64,000 nt of DNA from Schistosoma mansoni (Eukaryota; Platyhelminthes; Trematoda; Strigeidida; Schistosomatidae): contig NW_017386042.1 of NCBI RefSeq assembly GCF_000237925.1, positions 434,001 through 498,000 of the forward strand. The letters are read 5' to 3'. The position numbers were made by a program, and so were the translations under genes. Shown one piece after another: positions 12,801-22,325 of this stretch. Under the pieces are notes generated by a model that did not search any database, was not told where the DNA came from, and worked only from the letters and a program-made list of their open reading frames with translations. Numbering within the stretch: the first letter of the stretch is position 1; the number at the start of each line of letters is the position of its first letter.

Positions 12801-15800
12801 ATGCAAACCTGTGATCAACAACACGATCGGAATGACTTTAAATTGAATCCTATAATTTAATGATAAAATTGATTGGATTGTAGTTCGCGATTGCTCAACC
12901 ATCTATTAAACCGTTAATGTGTCTATTGAGAGACATTGAAAATCCAGACATATTCTATTGTTACCATGTGAGCGACGTCGATTAACTGAAATTCTAGTTT
13001 TATTAGAACGTCTCTGGGTGGAAATAACCAAAAATTATCCCAAAAATACAATACACTACTGTATGATGTATGATGATATGTAGTTTGTCTTCGTGTATGT
13101 TAGGTTGGATAAGAAACTGATGTCGACAAAATATTTACTGGATGCATTGTAAGCAGTATAAGCTATTGAACAAAATGTTATTAAAAGTTATTTTTGAAAT
13201 TTTGGCGTGATCGTGATGACTACTTTTGGCACCTTGTGAAATGAGTTGCAATTTTCGCTGTTACATCCATTTGATTACAGTAATGTTAGTTGACTGTCCC
13301 TTGTACTTTTAGAATAATGGACCTCAACTTAGTGGTTAATAATGAAGTTTTCAAACAGATACAGAAAGCTTCGTTACATTAATCAGTAAAACATGTGGTG
13401 GGTTTAGAAACTCATCATATTCTTTTACATCAAACGGTAAGGTTAAACGATATATGAATACCGAAAGTATTTTATTATTAACAGATAAGCTTACTTGCAT
13501 AATTAACTCTGGTAAAATAAGTGGACTAGGTAACAGAGCTATACACAAAAAAGATGTAGGTGAGATTGCTTACCGGAAATCATCCAGGATATATTTAGTT
13601 CCATCTTTGCCATATGAAGCTAACACAATAGACGGACTTGAATAAGCATTGGATGACACCCAAACACAATGTGAAACAAACAGATACAGAATGAATATAA
13701 TTAAAACGTAAGCGACTGCACGCAGATTACTCCCGTTGTTTCCTGATGGTTGTTGCTTTGACTGACTACCACTGGTGGTACTTGTTGGCGTGTCTTGATC
13801 AGGATAGTTCACCTAATAATACGAAAGGGTACATACACCGAGATATGGTATACTTTTCTTAAAGTACCAAACGCGCATTGTTCATAACAAGAAACTTAAT
13901 ATTTATGCTGTCGATCAGAAAAATAATTTACGCAGAACTAGAAGTTTTCTTAGAAATAACTTGATACTGGGCATGAATAGAGTACCCAAAAAATATTAGT
14001 GACAGGTAATAAATGAGCCGACAGTTAATGTTCATAAATACCGGATGGGATTCGTAGCACTCATGGTTGTTGGGATGTATAAGATATGTCTGGTCACCGC
14101 CTATCACGATGTGCTGGCTAACGTCAACAATATCAACAATTATAACCTAAGCCCTGTGCGAAAGTGTAAGCTTTCTGGTTAGGAATTGTAAAGACCCTTA
14201 TTGAAATGAAAGTGGAGCAGATGTATTCACTTCCTAACTTACTCTAGGGATTGCTAGTTTAAGTACCAATTTTGAAGGTTTAACTGTTTTATGTATGCCG
14301 TTTTATTGACAATAAAAAAGTCTTCATATAAAACACTGTAAAATTCACTTTAAAGTCGAAATTACTGGTGGACCATCCCCATACAAACTCTAAAACAATC
14401 CTAAAGGTTACGATTTCTTTGAATATGACTTGATGATTATTTACTTTCTTTCTAATGACTTAAATTGTCCTTTTTCTATTTTATTTAAGTGGGTTCATTG
14501 AACATGCTCACTTTTTTTTTAAATACATAGAAGCTAATAATGATATGGATATGTATAACCCTGACAACATTTTATTGATTTTTTTTAAAAATTACCTTTT
14601 TATTCGTCTTATTCGGTTTATCATATAAACGTTTATCAATAGAATTTCGCTCATTATTATTAGATTGATTTGTTGTATTATTATTTTCATCATCTTGTTC
14701 ATTTAAGAATAATTCAAAGACATGTGAAAAAGCGATAGCAGAGAACACACAAACAATTGGTGTCAATGTAAGCATAAGACGAACCATAACACCAGCAAAA
14801 TATGATGCAAATATTGCATATAGAATAACAAAGACACGTTCATCATTTAAATTTTTAAAACAAAGTTTTACACCAGCTGGAAATGTAGCAATTAATACAT
14901 GAAGATCAAAAAAGAAGGATGCCCATGAAGTAGGTTGATGCTCAGAAACGGATGTTATAATTGGAATATGTATTTTAGCATAACCAGTATCCCATAAAGA
15001 ATAAAACCTGAATAATTTAAATAAGAATTAAAATCAATGACAAAATTCTAGAGATTTTCTGTTTAAATTCAACAACAGTTGAATAATACTGAAAAACGAA
15101 ATTTTACTACGATTTATCACTGTACAAACACCTACTTACGAAATTTCATAAGGTCATGTTAGGCATTTTACAACTCTGGAGCGTGTATTCAGCCTGAAGG
15201 TGAGGAAATTTAGCTATCCATCTGAAAATCGCTTTACACTCTCACGTGTTTATAGCCAGTGCAAAAGAAGTCCTTCTAACTGCTTCCACGTTGAGAAAAG
15301 GGGGTTACGGAAGTGATGACGAAAAGCGATTATCTAAGATTTAAACTAAGTTGGTGGGTAAATAGGGTCTACTTAGAGGAGTTGGTAAACCCCGATTCTA
15401 AACTAAAAGGTGAACATGGGACTTATTTTGGTTACTGGATAGCACAGGACTGCACATCTTTATGTGTCTCAAATGCCTAGTGCGTTGAACTTCCAGATCA
15501 AAGTCTTGGGAAGTGATCTCTTAAAAATACTACCCGCTATGTATTGGTTACCCAACTAGTATCTCACCTCACTCATAAATATACTGATTATAAATAATGA
15601 AGAGAATGTTTTCCTTACTCTGATTCATCATAACACAGACAATATCTACAATCACCTTGTCACAAGAAAACTGTTTTACACTACATAATCTTTCGATTTT
15701 TTATCCATATTTTGTTCGTACTCTTATTCTTCAACCACGGTAAGAAAAAAGAGCATGCACACAAGATTTTTGTTATAGAGGTTATGCATAATCTTTTCAA

Positions 15801-16873
15801 TTATTGTGTACTTGAACTGGCTTGAAAAATCCCTTAATGAAATTCTCTTTGAATTAAGCACATATTACATATAAATCTTGTTAAATAGGACCTATGAATC
15901 ATATGCTGTCAGTATATAAATAATATGGAGGGATCTAATGTTTTATTAATAAGTATCAGTTTTGAACCCTTCCCCTTAACATTTATTCCAGTTGGGGTAA
16001 TTGGGCAATACCACAAGTCACAAGTGTTGCTTGAAGTTGAGCATATAAACATAAACTTGGGAAATGAGTTACACCGTCATTTATCAATATATATTTTATA
16101 CGAACGTGAAAGACAAACTTCATAACTACGAAAATTAGGCTCAGTAACAACATCATTTCATTCATCACGCTGGGGCATTCACATAGATTGCGTAAGATCA
16201 AAAAACAATACCTGACTCTGTACAGAAAGAAATTTGAACTCGTTACGTGATCAATTGAACCCTGATTTTAAACTAATGGTTCACATGAGCTCCAGGATCC
16301 TGAAGAAACAGATGCTATATGAACCTATTGTTGGTCACCGGCTACTATGAGACTGTATCTCCTAACGTTGCTCCACTGCATTGTGGATTGGGCCTCTAGG
16401 TCAAAGGCTCGGATAGTAACCCCCTAAGAAAACCATCTGCTTCAGTTTGGGCGCCCAGGCAGTCAGTATCTAAGCCCTCACACAAATCAAATGATTTGTG
16501 TGTCGCGTATATATTTGGTGCCTCCGTGTACCGATGTTTATGTATGTAAAAAAAAATTATTATTTGTTACTACCTGCCACTCCATGGTGCAATAACACCA
16601 GCATATGTTAGCCCAACTACAACAAGAAATATAACTCCAGCAGAAAAAATGGCACCAAATGTAAATAATTGCTTCAGAGTATTAGAGGGAACACGGGTTT
16701 GTAGATATTTGAAAAAAGCGACAACCTGCAAATAAAGACAAGATGTTTGGTAGGTTATTTTAACCACAGTATTAGATTAGAAAATAAAAGTAACTTAACA
16801 TATCATCACCATACTTGAGAATGTAGCATCACTTTTAACCAACTAATAATATACTTCCACGTTGCCATGTCCA

Positions 16874-16909
<36 letters not shown>

Positions 16910-19900
16910 TCAGGACTGGTATACATTGGGATGAGGTACACCAACTACATGAAAAAGTAAAACTATCCTGCCTCTCAAGCCGAAATTTGGTGTTTATACA
17001 TCCTCATATAGATCAAAACCATAAAATAACCGCATATAGTAAAAAAAATGTACCTGGGTTAGTAGAACGAAACCATTACATATTATTTACTAAGTATACG
17101 TTAAGATATTTGTCTTTGAGTCACATTGTAAGGAATAGAAGATCTACCTGGTTGCCCTAACCAAAGTAGACTTTTTGTAGTTTGAAACCGAAACCTAGTA
17201 GATGGAAATCAAGGGTAAAGCATTAAACAAGATAGAACTATCTTGAAATATTACACTACTTGGTGAGTCTGAGTGTTTGTCAACCGATGTGGACGGGATG
17301 TGTTTGACAGTTTAAATCAGCACTTAATCTGGCGTTCTATGTTAGATAGCAGAGATTAGGAAGAGGTAAGCTAAGAAAACACCGAGATACATCGTTACCC
17401 CATGATGCTGGCGACTCTAGCTGAAGTCTTGTATGGAGGCGTAAATTCTCTAGCTTGAGGTCGTAAAACAAACATGACCGATAGTTGAAGACAAATGAAA
17501 TGGAGGAAAATCACCCACAGCGGGGCAGATACATTCATGCTTTATCTTCCCTTAAAAACTGAATTTTAACATTACGTTCTTTATTGCTGGTTTTGTTCCT
17601 TCTTTTTAAAATACGCTGCCCCCATGTTTAGTTAACTCGTAGCATTCAGATATTTGTTTTCATTCTCCAACCTATTAATTTCTTCTTGCTGTGAAGTATG
17701 GAGAAGTGGCATGATGACAACTTCAAAGAACTATGACTAACCTGACTGTTGCTTTAAACAACTGAGTTCAAATAGGAAATGAGAAATTATCAAATTCACA
17801 TATGAGAACTTTCAAACAACTGGCAAGGAATGAAAATATGAACGCAATTACGATCTAAACGAAATACGTTTAGCTTAATAAAAGTCAGTTTGTCCCACGA
17901 TCTGCAAAAATAGAGCATTACAAAGTCCAACCAGCTTGTTCTTGAATCCATTAATCGACTGTTGATAGTACCAAGAACTGGTCACTTTCTACAACTAAAA
18001 TCTTGACCTTCAACCGAGTTTCCTGAATTAATTCAACAGAAGCAAATGGTATTATTACCAAGGTTCCACATGATAATTTCAAATAAATTTAGGATTCCGT
18101 TAATTGTTAATATTAGAAGCAATAATAGAATTGTCAAATCCCAATAAGTAGACAATCAAATTTATGACTTTTCGAAGTCTATTGTAAGCCACTTCTTGAG
18201 AGAATGAGTAAATAAGAGCTAAACTAACACAATCTTAAATAATACGGAGGAAACAGAGCAGAATGTTTTTAGTACGATCAAAACCAAAATAGGTCTGATC
18301 ATGTTAACGTTATATCGTTTCACATAAGGTAATCCTGTGCGGGACCTACTTATGTTTACTTGTCTGTTAGTGAGCGTGGAAAATGTCATATATATAATAT
18401 GGAAGAGCAGGGTTAAGAATATCCTCATGTATGTTAGTGGTATGCGATTTGGACATAACTAAATATGTGGATATTTGAATAAATGTTTCATTTTCGATGG
18501 ATCGTCACCAAGTCAGAAAACCAATTTTCTACTAATTGAGATGTTGCGCATATACGATTAGGTTTTACATTTCCGTAAGTACTGAAAATAATTAGGTACT
18601 GGAATAAAACAATCAAAATAAACATGGTCTACATAATATAGTGCCGAAATACCAAGTGGTTACCAAGTTCGATTGCAATATAATGATTGTCTTGCCGAAT
18701 GACGATACACGAACTATCGAAATTACGCTTAATCAGTTTGGCTATTGCTGTTTGCAACTACTCTGAATTCTCTACGTTCCAAACTCCAAGTGCTTCTGCA
18801 AGGTAGAAGCCTGTGTCTCTGCTCCCCTTTGGTGGTGATTCGTTGGTAGTCAAAACATTTGTGCGCGTGATGTGACATGAAAGCTATGTACGTATGGTGA
18901 AAACCAGGGTGGTTTATGCAGATCTGACCCGACCCTATTTATTTATTTATTTATTTAAACATATAAATTGGTACAAAAGGGCACCAGATACATATGCGCC
19001 ACACAAAATAATGAAAGTAGGAAGAGAAGGGATGAAAAGATAAGGCGGACTGAAATGTACAACCAGAAGACTCTTTCAGTTAAGAAAGTTAGAACCACTC
19101 TTTATGAAGAAAGTAAAAGAAGGTTACAGCAGGATCACCACTGGCTTCTATTCCGAGCCATATCTGATAACGTCTCTAGCCACTGTATTGCACCATCTCT
19201 CGGACCCCAGCCAGGGAGTCGTGAAGGACCAACAGAAGCTAACCCTTTGTAGCTTTCTTTCATACCACGACACCATGTCATACACTGACCTCCTCTCCGC
19301 TTTTTCCAACCAGTCCCAGAGTCGGCAAATAATCCACGACGTGGAAGTCTCTGAGACGACATTCGTAAAACATGTCCAAGCCACCGAAGTCGGTGTTTCA
19401 AGATGGTGACACCAATTGAATTATCGTCTCTGCGCCCGAACACACGATGCCGAACCTCTGCATTACTAACATGGTGTTGCCACTGGATGTCAGCAATCCT
19501 TCGGAGACAACGATGATCGAACACAGAGAGACGTCTAACATCCTCAACTCGGAGAGGCCAGGTGTCACAAGCATAGAGCAAAACTGCTCTCACTGACGCG
19601 TTGTAGATCCGACCTTTTACAGCCAGACTAACATCACGAAGGTGCCAAAGATGGCCCAGATTGACATAAGCCGCTCTGGCTTTCATTATACGTGCATCAA
19701 TCTCATCATTCACGCCACCACCAGCACTTATATAGCTACCTAGATACACGAACTTCTCAACTACTTCAATCTGCTCACCATCTAGGGTGAGTACAGGATG
19801 AGAATCCTGCCAGTCTTGTAGGAGTACTTTGCACTTGGAGGGTGCAAAGCACATGCCGTACCTGCGGACACTGATTGCCAACTGATTAAGTGCGGATTGC

Positions 19901-22279
19901 ATGCCTTGGGCATTATCGCATAGTAAGACAATATCATCCGCATACTCGAGGTCGAGAAGTCGTTCTCCAGGCAACATATCCACACCGCCATTACTTACAT
20001 CCATCAGAGCTGTTTCCAGGATGTCGTCGATGGCAAAGTTGAAGAGGAATGGTGAGATCGGGCAACCCTGCCTAACCCCACTGCTCGAATGGAACAAGGG
20101 AGGAAGGTGGTTGTATGCCCTCACTCTGCCTGAGGTGTTTGTATACAGGGCCTTTAAGATGTTAATGAACTTCTCAGGCACACCCTTCTTCAATAGACAA
20201 TCCCAGAGAACAGTCCTGTCCAACGAATCTAAGGCAGCCCTGATATCAAGAAACACTACGATTGTTGGCCTGCGATAAGTATGACGGTGTTCTAACATTT
20301 GGCGGAGGGTGAAGATGTGATCAATGCATCCTCGACCAGAACGAAAACCAGCCTGCTCCTCGCGAGTCAATCGTTCTCGGGTTTTAAACAACCTACGAAG
20401 AATGACAGAAGACAATAGTTTGGACGCAATCGGAAGTAGACTTATCCCCCGATAGTTGTTACAGGAACAACGTGAACCCTTTTTAAAGATAGGGACGACT
20501 ATTGACTCATTCCATGATGTTGGAACACTTTCTTGCTCCCAAACCTTTGCAAACAACACCGTCAGTTCCTTAGCCATAAAGTCACCACCATCTTTAAAAA
20601 GAGCCGGAGGTAAGTCATCTGGGCCAGGTGATTTGTAGCGCTTCAAGAGTTGGAGTTCCTTGCGGACTTCCGCCTCGTTTGGTGGATCAGTCGTCACCAG
20701 CCATGGGGGGCAGGACAAACTGGTTGATGTTGCTGGAGCAGCAGGCCAGTTGAACTGCCCTTCGAAAAATTCCGCCCATCGTCCAAGACGTCGAGAGATG
20801 TTAGTGATTGGCATCCCGTCATCCTCGTAGATTGTTTCACTCACACTAGACTTCTTGCTGCCAGTGGCTCGGATGAGTTGGAAGAGCTTCCGGTAGTTAC
20901 CAGATGCAGCTTCTGCTTCCATCTCATTAGCACGCTCCGACCAGGCTTCTCGGTCCTTACGCAAGCTTTGCCCGATTTCATTACGTAACAGCCTTCGTTT
21001 GTGGTCAAACTCACGGTCACCCGGAGTAGACCGACGGGCTTCCATCAGTTGTAAGGAGCCAGAAGAAACCCAGTGCTTATAAGCGGGACGTTTCGCGAAG
21101 CCGCAAGCGGCTTTACTCGCCATTTTCATGGCGTCGTGAAGATGCAACCAATGCTCATCTATACTTTTCGGTGGGGTGGTAGCTAGCCTAGAAGCTAGCT
21201 CCGCTCGATACTTACTTGCAACAGAAGTTGCAGCCAGTTTACTAACATTGATCTGTTGGTGGTGGTCAATCCTTCGGCCACTGAAAAGTAAGGTGAGATT
21301 GGCGCAGACCAGGGCATGATCAGACTCCAGATAGGTACTCCAAAAGGAGCGGCAGTCTTGTACACAACCACGCCAGCGGTAGCTGATCGCGATGTGATCA
21401 ATCTGAGTCCAGGCTTGAGATGCAGAGGGAGGACGCCAGGTGGCACACTGGCGATGACTGTGCCGGAAGTTAGTGCTAGCCACGAACAGATTGTGGTCTG
21501 TGCACAGTTGCAGCAAACGGTCCCCGTTATCTGTCCTGCGACCAACAAGTCCCCATCGGCCACCTAAACGACTCTCTTCTGTGCCTAGACGCCCGACCTG
21601 TGCATTCAAGTCTCCGGCTAATACTACAATATCTGTCGAACGCGCTTTCTGGAGAACTGTTAACTGGTGGTAAAACTCATCCTTGATTGCATCCGGGCTG
21701 CAATCTGTCGGGGCATAGGCGGAGATGACGAAAAGACACCGTTTCTCACGCCGATTTCTTCTCACTTTGATGGAACTTTCTAAATCTAACAGCACATAAC
21801 CGACTGTTAATGGGGATCCAATCGATTAGTGCTGCCTCATCCCTAGCGCTTAGTGCAACACCAACGCCTGCAAGACCGGACGAAGATGCCACAGAGTCCC
21901 CGGATAAGCGCACGTGAAACAAGCTTTTCGAAGCGACAGATGGAGAGCGGATTTGTAGTACTTCACTAGAGTCTTGAATACGGGTCTCGGATAGACAGCA
22001 AACATCAACATTAAGACTTTCTAAAGACATAGCCAGCCCCATCTGTTGTCCGATCTGCATTAGTGTGCGAACGTTGAAGGAAGCCAGCTTGAACGGCGTA
22101 CGTGGTTTCAGAAAGACTGCGTCAGTATTCGTAATCGGTGAAAGCATTCACTTTCAACCAGACAGTGACTGGAGATCGTTTAGATAGGACAGAGTTTCCA
22201 CCATGGGCGAGCTACTGCATAAGTTGGAAAGGAAGGATACACAATTTGGGAATAAAAGGAGTGAAAAAGTGACGTAGTA

Positions 22280-22325
<46 letters not shown>

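Noticed and set aside
19901-20278. 125-codon plus-strand frame
   Set aside because: Antisense shadow of the LINE reverse transcriptase.
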